From Rhodoferax sp. (lineage in GTDB: Bacteria; Pseudomonadota; Gammaproteobacteria; Burkholderiales; Burkholderiaceae_C): DNA of 64,000 bases. The notes below the pieces were generated by a model, which searched no databases, was not told the DNA's origin, and saw nothing but the letters and a program-made list of their open reading frames with translations. Where the stretch lies: positions 62,001 to 126,000 of the forward strand of contig JACKLL010000003.1 of the NCBI GenBank assembly GCA_024235935.1, given 5' to 3'. Below are positions 9,250 to 19,431 of this stretch, one piece after another. Numbering within the stretch: the stretch's first letter is position 1; every line of letters starts with the position of its first letter. Made by a program: the position numbers and the translations under genes.

Positions 9250-9708
9250 ATGCTGATACTTCAGACACCGGCCGGATTCCTGGAACACATCGGCCGCAAG
9301 CTGGGCACGAGCGCCTGGTTCACGATCGAGCAGCACCACATCAGCGGCTACGCAGGTCTGACCGGCGACGACTTCTGGATCCACGTCGACACCGAACGTG
9401 CAGCGCGCGAAATGCCCGGCGGCAAGACGATCGCGCATGGCCTGTTCACGCTGTCACTGGTGCCGCTGCTGCAACGGGACATCTTTCGCGTCGCGCAGCG
9501 CGGCCGCGGGCTCAATTACGGCTCCAACCGCGTGCGCTACACCGCGTCCGTCCCGGTGGGCTCGCGCGTGCGCCTGCACCAGACGCTGGTCGATGCCGTG
9601 CGGGTCGGCGATGCCACCCGCCTCACCACCCATTGCGAATTCGAACTCGAAGGCAGCGCGCGCCCCGCCCTGGTTGCCGAATGGATTCTGCAACTGCACG
9701 ACCGTTGA
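9250..9708 (+). CDS. MaoC-like (hot-dog fold) acyl-CoA dehydratase
   Basis: A 152-residue single hot-dog domain protein of the (R)-specific enoyl-CoA hydratase/NodN type. The family signature is clear: ISGYAGLTGDDFWIHVDTERA, where the Asp and His of the hydratase 2 motif fall in GDDFWIHVD, then PGGKTIAHGLFTLSLVP, and GLNYGSNRVRYTASVPVGSRVRL. It would hydrate a 2-enoyl-CoA on the cytoplasmic side. The start ATG gives the same N-terminal length as characterised relatives. It stands alone on the plus strand, ending 28 bp before the convergent kinase gene, so its pathway is not obvious from the neighbours. Confidence 0.88.
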   Translation: MLILQTPAGFLEHIGRKLGTSAWFTIEQHHISGYAGLTGDDFWIHVDTERAAREMPGGKTIAHGLFTLSLVPLLQRDIFRVAQRGRGLNYGSNRVRYTASVPVGSRVRLHQTLVDAVRVGDATRLTTHCEFELEGSARPALVAEWILQLHDR

Positions 9709-9736
9709 CACGCGCCGATCGGCCCGCTGCCGTCCC

Positions 9737-11086
9737 TCAGCGCCGGCCGTCCCGGATTGCAACGAAGTAGTCCGCGCGTCCGATCTGCCCGCCCTTGAGC
9801 GCAACCTGCAGACCGTCGAAGGACGCATCATCGCTGTGGGCCGTGCACAAGGGCGATCCGGGCGTCTGCGGCAGTGCCATGGCGACCGTCAGCGCATGCA
9901 CGTGCAGTTCACGCAGCGCGTGGCTGGACGTGTCGCCGCCGGCCACGACGGCACGCTGCAGCTTGCGGTGCGCAACCATGTCGCGCAGCAGCCGTCCCAG
10001 GCGCCGGCCGATGGCGTGGGGTTCATGATCGGCGTGCGGTGTGGCCATGCTGTCCGGCCCCAGGGCGCTGTGAACGATGACGCTGCGCCCCTGGTCCAGC
10101 GCCTCCCGTGCCAGCACCAGCACACGCAACTGCTCGGCCTCGCCCTGGCTGCGCGAGGACAGCCGCGCCGCATCGACGGCCACGAGGGTGAACCCCTGCT
10201 CGCCCGCGGTGCGTATCTGCAAGGCGGTGATCTCGGAGCAGCTGCCCGATACGACGGCGATCTGGCTGACGGCCCCCACCGACGTGACCATGCGGGCCTC
10301 GCCCTGGATCAGGTCCTGCGCGGCCCATTCCGGAACCAGCGCGTATTCGACGCCGGAGGAGCCGACGGTGAAAAGGCTTTGCCCCGCGCGCGTCTGGCGC
10401 CAGAGCTGGTGCCCGACACGGCGCTGCGTGGCCAGGTCCGGTACGTCGAACAGCACGGCGTGCGGGCCCTGCGCCTGGCTGCGCATCGCCTGGTCGACCG
10501 CCGCATCCGCCTGCTCGCCCTGCAGGCTGAGCCAGTCCACCAGCTGCACCGGCAGCTGCGTCTGGGCCGCCAGGTGCAGCCGCAGATCGGCCTCGTGCAT
10601 GGGGGTGACCGGATGGCGGCTCATCACCGGATGGCGATCGAGCCGGTAGGTCACGCCGTTCATCGCGGCAAAGTGCTGGCCGAACACGGTATACCGACGC
10701 AGTTGCGGAACCCCGACCACGATGGGCACGCTGTGCTGGCCGAACACCCGCGCACCGATCTCCAGTGCGCGCCCGATGTTGCCCACCTCGGGCGCGCTGT
10801 CGAAGGTCGAACACACCTTGTAGTGGCATACGCCCGCGTCCAGTCCCTTGAGCCAGCCGAAGGCCACGGGCAGATGCGCGTCCATCCACGCCGGTGACTC
10901 GCTGCGGCTGGTGCCGGCAAGGCCTATCGCCTGCAGCGGCCCCAGGCGGCCCAGCCGCTCCAGTTGCTCCAGCGTGGCGGGATCCAGGAACAGCGCCGTG
11001 CGCACGCCGGACAGCGTGAGCGCCTCCATGGCGTCGGTGGACCCGGTGAGGTCGTCACCGTAAAAGCTCAGCAGCAATCGATGCAT
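9737..11086 (-). CDS. oiaK: DUF1537 four-carbon acid sugar kinase family; probable 3-oxo-isoapionate kinase
   Basis: A 449-residue DUF1537 kinase. The N-terminal domain begins SFYGDDLTGSTDAME, the diagnostic substrate-binding motif, and the C-terminal nucleotide domain ends with VVAGGDTSSHALREL. DUF1537 kinases phosphorylate unusual sugar acids. It follows the RuBisCO-like protein gene by 7 bases, and the whole D-apiose gene set lies upstream on the same strand. That pairing (DUF1537 kinase plus RuBisCO-like protein plus apionate oxidoisomerase) matches the pathway in which 3-oxo-isoapionate is phosphorylated at C4. Function is inferred from context; the family alone allows erythronate or threonate kinases. 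The long upstream extension of the open frame overlaps the neighbour and is rejected; the ATG at 11086 matches the family start. Confidence 0.8.
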   Translation of the reverse strand: MHRLLLSFYGDDLTGSTDAMEALTLSGVRTALFLDPATLEQLERLGRLGPLQAIGLAGTSRSESPAWMDAHLPVAFGWLKGLDAGVCHYKVCSTFDSAPEVGNIGRALEIGARVFGQHSVPIVVGVPQLRRYTVFGQHFAAMNGVTYRLDRHPVMSRHPVTPMHEADLRLHLAAQTQLPVQLVDWLSLQGEQADAAVDQAMRSQAQGPHAVLFDVPDLATQRRVGHQLWRQTRAGQSLFTVGSSGVEYALVPEWAAQDLIQGEARMVTSVGAVSQIAVVSGSCSEITALQIRTAGEQGFTLVAVDAARLSSRSQGEAEQLRVLVLAREALDQGRSVIVHSALGPDSMATPHADHEPHAIGRRLGRLLRDMVAHRKLQRAVVAGGDTSSHALRELHVHALTVAMALPQTPGSPLCTAHSDDASFDGLQVALKGGQIGRADYFVAIRDGRR

Positions 11087-11093
11087 GGTGGGT

Positions 11094-12425
11094 TTACTTC
11101 CTGAATGCCGCGATGGCCTGGGCCAGCGCCGGATGGCTGGCGGCAAAACTCTCAAGGTCGACCCCCTGCACCGCCGCCTCCCAGGCTTCGCGCAGGCTTT
11201 GCACGCCGCCGGGCACGCCGCCGGGATGGGCCATGATGCCGCCGCCGCAGCAGTAGATGAGGTCGGTGCTGCCCACGGCCCGGTAGGTATCGGCCACCTG
11301 CTCGGCGGTCTGGCCCGACGAGAACACCGGCATGACCTCGCAGCCTTTGGCAGGGGCCGCAAACATCGGCGTGACACACCGCTTGGCCGAACGGATGACC
11401 GACGCATCCGGCTCGCTGAACTTGTTGCGCAAGCCGTTCACATGCAGATGGTCGACGCCGGCCAGGCGCCAGAACTGCTGGTAGGCGGCAAAGTCCATGC
11501 CCACGGCCGGCGACCGGCTGAGCATGCCCCAGCCCGCGCGATGGCCGTGGATCGGCAGCTGGCTGTGCCGGCGCAACCAGGCCAGGCCGGTCAGCCCGAC
11601 GCAGGCCACGGTGACCATGATGCAATTGCCGCCGGCGGCCAGCACGTAGTCATGGTTGGCGCGCATCACGTCGAGCTCGTCGGTGATGTTGAACGCGTAC
11701 ATCACCTGATGGCCGGTGCGCTCGGCATGCGCACGCAGAATCGGCATCACCGCATCCACACGGGCCTTCAAGGGGTTGTGCGAACCGTTGCCCTGCAACT
11801 CATCGTCCTTGATGAAGTCGATGCCTGCATCCACCAGCTGCCTGACCAGTGCGGCAGTTGCCTGCGGGCTCAACCCGACACTGGGCTTGATGATGGTCCC
11901 GATCAGCGGCCGGCCCTGGATGCCGAGCAGATCGCGCGTGCCCTGGATGCCGAACTGCGGCCCCTGGTAGGCCTGTGCAAATGCCACGGGTAACTGCAGG
12001 TCGAGCAGGCGCAGCCCGGAGAATTCCTTGAGTTCGAACAGATTGCCGGCCACGGTGGCATGCAGGTTTGGCAGCGATGGCCCCAGGTTGGCGATCGGCC
12101 AGGATACGTCGATCTCGGCACGCTGGAACACCGGCGTACTGCCCATGTGCGGTGGCAGCGCACGCATCGGAAGCGAAGGCTGCGCACAGGTATCCAGGCG
12201 CGTGATGCGCTCGACCACCGCGCCCGAGGCCTGGCGCAGTTCGTCGGTCTCGCCCGGCAGCCGGGTGAAGGTTCCGCACGACTGCTCGCCGGCCAGCACG
12301 TCGACGGCGGCCTCCAGCGGAAACGGGGTCTCCACCCAGTAGCGTGCGCGGATGCGATCGTCGGCCAGCAGGGGGGGCGACGTGGGAGCTTGCGATGTGG
12401 GAGCTTGCGATGTGGGCATGGTCAT
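11094..12425 (-). CDS. RuBisCO-like protein; probable 3-oxo-isoapionate-4-phosphate-cleaving enzyme
   Basis: A 443-residue form IV RuBisCO-like protein. Catalytic-region motifs are present: GTIIKPSVGLS (Lys180 corresponds to RuBisCO Lys175, but the second lysine of KPK is Ser), and AGIDFIKDDE, where Lys206, Asp208 and Glu209 correspond to the carbamylated Lys and the two metal ligands. The phosphate loop reads CCGGGIMAHPGG. Two RuBisCO-like activities are known in D-apiose breakdown: a 3-oxo-isoapionate-4-phosphate decarboxylase, and a transcarboxylase/hydrolase giving 3-phosphoglycerate and glycolate. No tetrulose-phosphate isomerase genes are nearby, which favours the second, but this is inference. 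The N-terminus contains a duplicated TSQAP encoded by a 15-bp direct repeat near 12380-12415; the start could also be the ATG six bases later. Confidence 0.85.
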   Translation of the reverse strand: MTMPTSQAPTSQAPTSPPLLADDRIRARYWVETPFPLEAAVDVLAGEQSCGTFTRLPGETDELRQASGAVVERITRLDTCAQPSLPMRALPPHMGSTPVFQRAEIDVSWPIANLGPSLPNLHATVAGNLFELKEFSGLRLLDLQLPVAFAQAYQGPQFGIQGTRDLLGIQGRPLIGTIIKPSVGLSPQATAALVRQLVDAGIDFIKDDELQGNGSHNPLKARVDAVMPILRAHAERTGHQVMYAFNITDELDVMRANHDYVLAAGGNCIMVTVACVGLTGLAWLRRHSQLPIHGHRAGWGMLSRSPAVGMDFAAYQQFWRLAGVDHLHVNGLRNKFSEPDASVIRSAKRCVTPMFAAPAKGCEVMPVFSSGQTAEQVADTYRAVGSTDLIYCCGGGIMAHPGGVPGGVQSLREAWEAAVQGVDLESFAASHPALAQAIAAFRK

Positions 12426-12460
12426 GCGTCCGGCGAGGACAAAAGGGGAAAAGGGCTTTG

Positions 12461-14482
<2,022 letters not shown>

Positions 14483-14509
14483 GGCGTGACGCAACTCCTG
14501 GATGCAGGC

Positions 14510-15220
14510 TCAGCTGCGCACCAGGCTCTGGTACAGGGTGTTGGCGCGGGTCAGGTGCTCGCGCATCGCCTGCTCGGCGCCGGCCTCGTCATGGGCCTCG
14601 ATGGCGTCCACGATGCGGTTGTGCTCGGCCAGCGTCAGCGACTCGGCGCCGGGCGCGCGCACCAGCGACTGGTAATACTCGCCCAGCCACTTCAGCGTCG
14701 CCTTGAGGATCACCGGAAAGATCGGGTTGCCGCTCATCGCGGCGATCTGCGTGTGAAAGCCCATGTCGGCACCGACGAACTGCTGCGGGTCTTCGGTGTT
14801 GCGCTGCTGCTCCTCCAGGCACTGGCGCAGCAGGCGCATGCTGGCCTCGTCGGAGTGGCGGGCCGCCAGGCGTGCCATGCCGGCTTCGAGGAAGACGCGC
14901 ACCTCCTTCAGATGCTCGATGGCGGCCGGGTCCGACCGCAGCAGATGCTGCGCGCCGCTGGTGATCTGGGCCACCAGGGACTCGGCCGTGGGGACCGCCA
15001 CCCGCGCGCGCTCGCCGTGGTGAATGGTGACGATGCCGGAGCGGCTCAGCCACTGCAGGGCCTCGCGCACGGCAGGCCTGCCGACGCTGTATTCATCCAT
15101 CAGTTCGCGCTCGGACGGAAGCTGTTCGCCGGCCGGTATTTCGCCGCTGCGGATCCGCGCGAGCAGGCGGTCCAGCACCTCCTGGTAGAGCTTGCGCCGC
15201 TGGATGGGTTCAGATGCCAT
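14510..15220 (-). CDS. GntR-family (FadR subfamily) transcriptional regulator
   Basis: A 236-residue regulator. N-terminal winged helix: KLYQEVLDRLLARIRSGEIP with AGEQLPSERELMDEYSVGR and PAVREALQWLSRSGIV, then a helical FCD effector domain (VRVFLEAGMARLAARH, FHTQIAAMSGNPIF, EHNRIVDAIEAHD, AMREHLTRA) carrying the His and Asp residues that usually bind a metal and a carboxylate. It lies within the D-apiose operon, so it is the likely local repressor responding to a pathway acid. I start it at the ATG at 15220 (MASEPIQRRKL), which begins just before the DNA-binding helix; a longer open frame would overlap the mutarotase stop. Three adjacent palindromes sit just upstream of this start. Confidence 0.9.
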   Translation of the reverse strand: MASEPIQRRKLYQEVLDRLLARIRSGEIPAGEQLPSERELMDEYSVGRPAVREALQWLSRSGIVTIHHGERARVAVPTAESLVAQITSGAQHLLRSDPAAIEHLKEVRVFLEAGMARLAARHSDEASMRLLRQCLEEQQRNTEDPQQFVGADMGFHTQIAAMSGNPIFPVILKATLKWLGEYYQSLVRAPGAESLTLAEHNRIVDAIEAHDEAGAEQAMREHLTRANTLYQSLVRS

Positions 15221-15245
15221 GATCGTGTTGTCCTGCACAAAAAAA

Positions 15246-15278
15246 CCAGGAAACTCCTGGGTCCGGACCATGATATCA
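15246..15278. promoter_or_regulatory. Cluster of palindromes upstream of the FadR-type regulator (candidate operator)
   Basis: Three palindromes stand side by side in the 55-base gap between the mutarotase stop and the regulator start: CCAGGA-AAC-TCCTGG, GGTCCGGACC and TGATATCA. FadR-type regulators often bind a TGGTnnnnnACCA-like palindrome, and TGGTCCGGACC is close to that. Autoregulation is an inference from position and symmetry only. Confidence 0.4.
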
Positions 15279-15725
15279 ATCGGCAAATACAACCCCTTTC
15301 GTCAACAGAAAGCAGCCGTAAGGCCGGTCCTCGGTGGTATGCACCAGCGCGAAGGCATTGCGCGCTGCCGCATAGAAGGCAAACCGCCCGATCGCCTCCA
15401 TGCCGACCTCGCGGCCTTCGGCGGCCTCGCAGATCGCCAGCGCCTCGTGGTGCACCGGCAGCCGAACGCCGGGCTGGTCCACCGGATCCATGTGGGCCAG
15501 CGGCGAAGCGATGAAAGTGTCCAGGGGCAGCAGTTGAAGAATGCCTTGCAAGGCGCTTGTCACGTCCGTCCCGGGCAACTGCACCAGCTTGCCACTGCGC
15601 GTAGCCATGGCCGTGGCATGGGCGGGGTAGTTGCGATCGACAAGCGCCAGTTGGTCGCCATGCCCCATGGCCGCCAGCACCCACAGCAGATCGGCCGACA
15701 TGAAGGGCGGCAGTGTCTTGAGCAT
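15276..15725 (-). CDS. RbsD/FucU-family sugar mutarotase
   Basis: A 149-residue member of the RbsD/FucU family, cytoplasmic decamers that speed interconversion of sugar anomers or pyranose/furanose forms. The signature is plain: AAMGHGDQLALVDRNYPA (catalytic His in GHGD), and the C-terminal RPYGCFLLTKGVVFAD. The ATG overlaps the stop of the preceding dehydrogenase gene by one base (TGATG), so the pair is translationally coupled. By context it would supply the correct anomer of D-apiose to the dehydrogenase. L-fucose mutarotase is the closest named family, but no fucose genes are nearby. Confidence 0.85.
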   Translation of the reverse strand: MLKTLPPFMSADLLWVLAAMGHGDQLALVDRNYPAHATAMATRSGKLVQLPGTDVTSALQGILQLLPLDTFIASPLAHMDPVDQPGVRLPVHHEALAICEAAEGREVGMEAIGRFAFYAAARNAFALVHTTEDRPYGCFLLTKGVVFAD

Positions 15726-16780
15726 CAGAGGCGCTCCTTGCCGATATCCAGCGTGGCCTGCTGGCGCGCGGCCGAGTCGTAGGCAGCCTCCACCAGCTGC
15801 AGCGTGCGCAGGTTGTCGGCACCCGAAGTCTGGGGCGTCTGGCCCATGGCCAGGCACTGCAGCCAGTGCTGCTGGATATTGAGCACGCTGTCCTGGATGT
15901 TGTGCCAGGGGCGCTGGGCCCAGGCATGCAGGGGCGGCTCACATCTGCGCCGGACCGTGTCAGCGCCGCGTCGCTGGATCGTGAGCATGTAGTCGGCATC
16001 GAGCCGGATCGTGCCCTCGGCTCCGTCGATCTCTACCAGCGTCTGGGGAAACAGCTCCCGTTCCAGCACCGTGGCATAGCTGCAGTCGACGATGCTGGTG
16101 AGGCCGCTGTCGTGGCGCATCATCAGCGTGGCCACGTCCTCGCCGCGGATCTTCGGATTGACGCGCCGGGTGCTGGCGCTGAGGGTGTCGACCTCGCCGA
16201 ACAGGAAGCGCGCGATATCGATGATGTGGATGCCCAGGTCCTGCAGGATGAAACGCTCGCCAGTGGCCAGGTAAGGCTGGCCGGAGAACACGTCGAATGC
16301 GGAGCGAAAGCTCACGCGGCCCCAGAATGGCTCCCCGATGTGGCCCTCGTCCAGGGCATGGCGTACCGCCTGTATCGGCGTCTGCCAGCGGAAGTTCTCG
16401 TGCACCATCAGCGGAACGCCTGCATCGGTGCAGCTCTTGACCATGGCCGCCGCGTCGTCCAGCGTGTCGGCGAAGGGCTTCTGGCAGATGCAGGCCACGC
16501 CGTAGCGTGCCGCCATCTCCACCAGGGTCCGGTGGCTGGACACCGTGGTCGCGATGTCGACGAAGTCCAGCGCCTGCGCCTCGAACATGTCCTGCGCCGA
16601 CCGATAGGTGCGGGTGATGCCGAAGCTGCGGGCAGCCGCGGCGAGCCGCTCGGCGTCGGCGTCGCACAGCGCGACGATTTCGACCCCGGCCAATTGCTGC
16701 CAGGCATGCAGGTGGTTGGTGGAGAAGAAGCCGCAGCCGATCAGCGCTCCTTTGCGAACCGATGTCTGTGGTGCCGCCAT
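15725..16780 (-). CDS. apsD: Gfo/Idh/MocA-family dehydrogenase; probable D-apiose dehydrogenase
   Basis: A 351-residue NAD(P)-dependent oxidoreductase. The Rossmann start is GALIGCGFFSTNHLHAWQQL. The catalytic lysine lies in CICQKPFADTL (QKP in place of the common EKP), then VHENFRWQTP, and FILQDLGIHIIDIARFLFGE provides the Asp/His pair of the active site. Family members oxidise sugar hydroxyls or anomeric carbons. Sitting between the sugar importer and the mutarotase of a D-apiose-type locus, it best fits D-apiose dehydrogenase, making D-apionolactone. The family is functionally broad, so the substrate rests on context. Confidence 0.8.
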   Translation of the reverse strand: MAAPQTSVRKGALIGCGFFSTNHLHAWQQLAGVEIVALCDADAERLAAAARSFGITRTYRSAQDMFEAQALDFVDIATTVSSHRTLVEMAARYGVACICQKPFADTLDDAAAMVKSCTDAGVPLMVHENFRWQTPIQAVRHALDEGHIGEPFWGRVSFRSAFDVFSGQPYLATGERFILQDLGIHIIDIARFLFGEVDTLSASTRRVNPKIRGEDVATLMMRHDSGLTSIVDCSYATVLERELFPQTLVEIDGAEGTIRLDADYMLTIQRRGADTVRRRCEPPLHAWAQRPWHNIQDSVLNIQQHWLQCLAMGQTPQTSGADNLRTLQLVEAAYDSAARQQATLDIGKERL

Positions 16781-16783
16781 GGT

Positions 16784-17851
16784 TCAGGCCTCCGCGCGCA
16801 TCTGCATCGCCATGCGCTGCTGCATGCGTTGCTGGAACTGGTCGACGACCACCGCGGCGATGATGACCAGGCCCTTGATGACGGTCTGCCAGAAGGAGCT
16901 GACCCCCATCATCACCAGGCCGTCGGACAGAATGCCGATGACGAAGGCACCAATGATGGTGCCGCCGATCCGGCCGCGACCGCCGGTCATCGAGGTGCCG
17001 CCGAGAACGGCTGCGGCGATCGCATTGAGCTCGAAGGTCTCGCCGGTCATCGGGTGCGAGGCCACCAGCTGCGAGGAGATGATCAGGCCGACGATGGACG
17101 CACACAGGCCGGAGAACATGTAGACGAAGAACTTGATCTGCTTGACCTTGACGCCGGACAGCATGGCCGCCCGCTCATTGCCGCCCACGGCATAGATATG
17201 CCGGCCCAGCGGCGTGCGCGCCCCCAGGTAGGCGGCGCCCAGGCCCACCACGACCAGCAGCCAGATCACCAGCGGAACCCCGAGGAAACCCAGTGTCCCG
17301 ATCAGCGGGAAGCCGGTGGTGCCATGCGCGACGCTGCCCTCCAGATTGGGAAAGGTCGCGCCATCGGACGACAGCAAGGCGATACCGCGCGCAACGTAAA
17401 GCGTGCCCAGTGTGGCGATGAACGGGGCAACATTGAGCTGCGTGATCAGGAAGCCGTTGATCGCGCCGACGAAGATGCCCAGCAACAGCGAGATGCCGAT
17501 GATTTCCACCACGTTGAAATACACGATGTAGTCGCCGATGGTCAGGCCATGCAGGATCAGCCCACCGGCCACCATGCCGGTGAGGCCGACGATGGAGCCC
17601 ACCGACAGGTCGATACCGCCGCTGACGATGACATAGGTCATGCCGATCGCCAGGAATGCGTTGAGCGCCACGTGCTTGGACATGATCAACGCGTTGCCGG
17701 CGCTGATGAAGTTGGGCGCCATGATGGAGAAGAACGCCACCACGAGGAACAGCGCGATGAAGGTGCGCAGGCGCAGCAAGAGCAGCAAGGCGCCGTCGCT
17801 GGAGGTGATGGTCTTGGATGCGGGCATGGGTTTGGCGAGCGTTGCGGACAT
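16784..17851 (-). CDS. Sugar ABC transporter permease (ribose/RbsC type)
   Basis: A 355-residue inner-membrane permease with about ten hydrophobic segments. The diagnostic blocks are TYVIVSGGIDLSVGSIVGLTG, NGFLITQLNVAPFIATLGTLY, RTPLGRHIYAVGGNERAA, SQLVASHPMTGETFELNAIA and AAVLGGTSMTGGRGRIGGT with the EAA-like loop. It would pair as a homodimer with the double ATPase encoded just upstream. The true start is the ATG at 17851 (MSATLAKPMP); the longer open frame is only the ATPase gene read in another frame. It ends 3 bases before the dehydrogenase ATG. Confidence 0.92.
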   Translation of the reverse strand: MSATLAKPMPASKTITSSDGALLLLLRLRTFIALFLVVAFFSIMAPNFISAGNALIMSKHVALNAFLAIGMTYVIVSGGIDLSVGSIVGLTGMVAGGLILHGLTIGDYIVYFNVVEIIGISLLLGIFVGAINGFLITQLNVAPFIATLGTLYVARGIALLSSDGATFPNLEGSVAHGTTGFPLIGTLGFLGVPLVIWLLVVVGLGAAYLGARTPLGRHIYAVGGNERAAMLSGVKVKQIKFFVYMFSGLCASIVGLIISSQLVASHPMTGETFELNAIAAAVLGGTSMTGGRGRIGGTIIGAFVIGILSDGLVMMGVSSFWQTVIKGLVIIAAVVVDQFQQRMQQRMAMQMRAEA

Positions 17852-17865
17852 GGTGGATGCGTGGG

Positions 17866-19431
17866 TCAGGTGGGTGTGGCCGATGCGGCGTGGCGCAGCT
17901 GCGCGCTGTTGGAAGCCAGTACCACAGCCTCCTCGGTGGCTTCGCCCGGGCCGAATTCGGCCGCGAGCCGGCCGTCCGACATGACGAGGATGCGGTCCGA
18001 CAAGGCCATGACCTCCTCCAGGTCGGAGGTCACGAACAGGATGCCCAGGCCGGCCTTGGACAGGTCGCGCATCACCTTGAAGACGTCGGCCTTGGCACCG
18101 ATGTCGATGCCGCGGCTGGGCTCGTCCATCAGCAGAACCGTGGGGTCGGTCATCAGCGCGCGGCCGATCACGACCTTCTGCTGGTTGCCGCCGGACAGGG
18201 AGCCGATCTCCAGCGCCGGATTCTTCGCCTTGATCGACAGCGAGCGGATGTAGGTCGCGGCTGCCGTGGACTCGACCTTGGGCGCCAGATGCCCGCGCGT
18301 GGCCAGCCGCCACAGGCTGGCCAGCGTGAGGTTTTCGGCGATCGACATGCTGTGCACCAGGCCGTCGACCTTGCGGTCCTCCGGGATCAGCGCCAGCCCC
18401 GCATCGATGCAGGCGGCCACGTCCTGCCCGAGGATTTCCCTGCCTTCGATGCGTACGCTGCCGCTTGCGCGATCCGGATGGCAGCCGAAGATGCATTCGA
18501 ACAGCTCGGTGCGGCCTGCGCCCATCAGCCCGTAGATGCCGACGATCTCACCCTGGCGCAGCTGCAGGCTGACGTCCTGCACCAGGTAGCCCGGAGCGCC
18601 GTTTCTCGGCAGGGTCACGCCCTGGACTTCGAGCAGGGTCTTGCCGCAACTGTGGTCGACCGAGCGCGCGAAGTTGCGTGTGCTGGCACCCACCATCTGG
18701 CGCACGATCCAGGGTACGTCGACATCGCGCATCAGCGCCGAGCCGGTGATACAGCCATCGCGCAGAACCGTGATGTAGTCGCCGATGCGGATCAGCTCCT
18801 CCAGGCGGTGCGAGATGTAGACGATGGCCACGCCACGCGACTTGAGGTCATGGATGACGCGGAACAGGATCTCGACCTCGGGCGCGCTCAGCGCAGAGGT
18901 GGGCTCGTCCAGGATCAGGATACGCGCATCCTGCGCCATCGCCTTGGCGATCTCGATGATCTGCTGCTGCCCGATGCGCAGCTCGCCCACCAGCAGACCC
19001 GGGTCCAGGTCGTGTTCCAGTGTGCGCAGCAATTCGCGCGCGCCCTGCATCTGGCGTCGGCTGTCGATCGCATAGCCGGCGCCGGTCAACTCCTGGCCGA
19101 TGTAGATGTTCTCCGCAATCGTCAGATTGGGAAACAGATTGAGCTCCTGGAACACGATGCCGATGCCGTTCGCGCGCGCCTGCTCGGTATTGCCCAGATG
19201 CACCGGCTGGCCGTCCAGCAGGATGCGCCCGGCGCTGGGCTGCTCCACGCCGGCGATGATCTTCATCATGGTGGACTTGCCGGCGCCGTTCTCCCCCACC
19301 AGCACGTTAACCGCGCCGGCATGCAATTCGAAGTCCACGTTCTTGAGCGCCATCGTGCCCGGGTAGGCCTTGCTGACACCTTCGAGCCGCAGGACCACCG
19401 GATGCACGTCGGCGGGCGTGTCTGTGCTCAT
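17866..19431 (-). CDS. Sugar ABC transporter ATP-binding protein (RbsA type, two nucleotide-binding domains)
   Basis: A 521-residue fused double ATPase. The first domain has Walker A GENGAGKST (residues 46-54), a signature-like LRIGQQQ and Walker B ILILDEPTSAL. The second has the degenerate Walker A GLMGAGRTE that is normal in this family, then LSGGNQQKVVIGRAL, LLMDEPSRGIDIGAK. It energises uptake through the downstream permease. The ATG at 19431 overlaps the DUF2291 stop as ATGA, so the two are translationally coupled; the longer open frame to 19926 is DUF2291 in another frame. Confidence 0.93.
   Translation of the reverse strand: MSTDTPADVHPVVLRLEGVSKAYPGTMALKNVDFELHAGAVNVLVGENGAGKSTMMKIIAGVEQPSAGRILLDGQPVHLGNTEQARANGIGIVFQELNLFPNLTIAENIYIGQELTGAGYAIDSRRQMQGARELLRTLEHDLDPGLLVGELRIGQQQIIEIAKAMAQDARILILDEPTSALSAPEVEILFRVIHDLKSRGVAIVYISHRLEELIRIGDYITVLRDGCITGSALMRDVDVPWIVRQMVGASTRNFARSVDHSCGKTLLEVQGVTLPRNGAPGYLVQDVSLQLRQGEIVGIYGLMGAGRTELFECIFGCHPDRASGSVRIEGREILGQDVAACIDAGLALIPEDRKVDGLVHSMSIAENLTLASLWRLATRGHLAPKVESTAAATYIRSLSIKAKNPALEIGSLSGGNQQKVVIGRALMTDPTVLLMDEPSRGIDIGAKADVFKVMRDLSKAGLGILFVTSDLEEVMALSDRILVMSDGRLAAEFGPGEATEEAVVLASNSAQLRHAASATPT

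Noticed and set aside
9737..11407. DUF1537 kinase open frame extended by 107 codons
   Set aside because: The extension overlaps the RuBisCO-like gene and is Arg/Pro-rich noise; the ATG at 11086 matches the family N-terminus.
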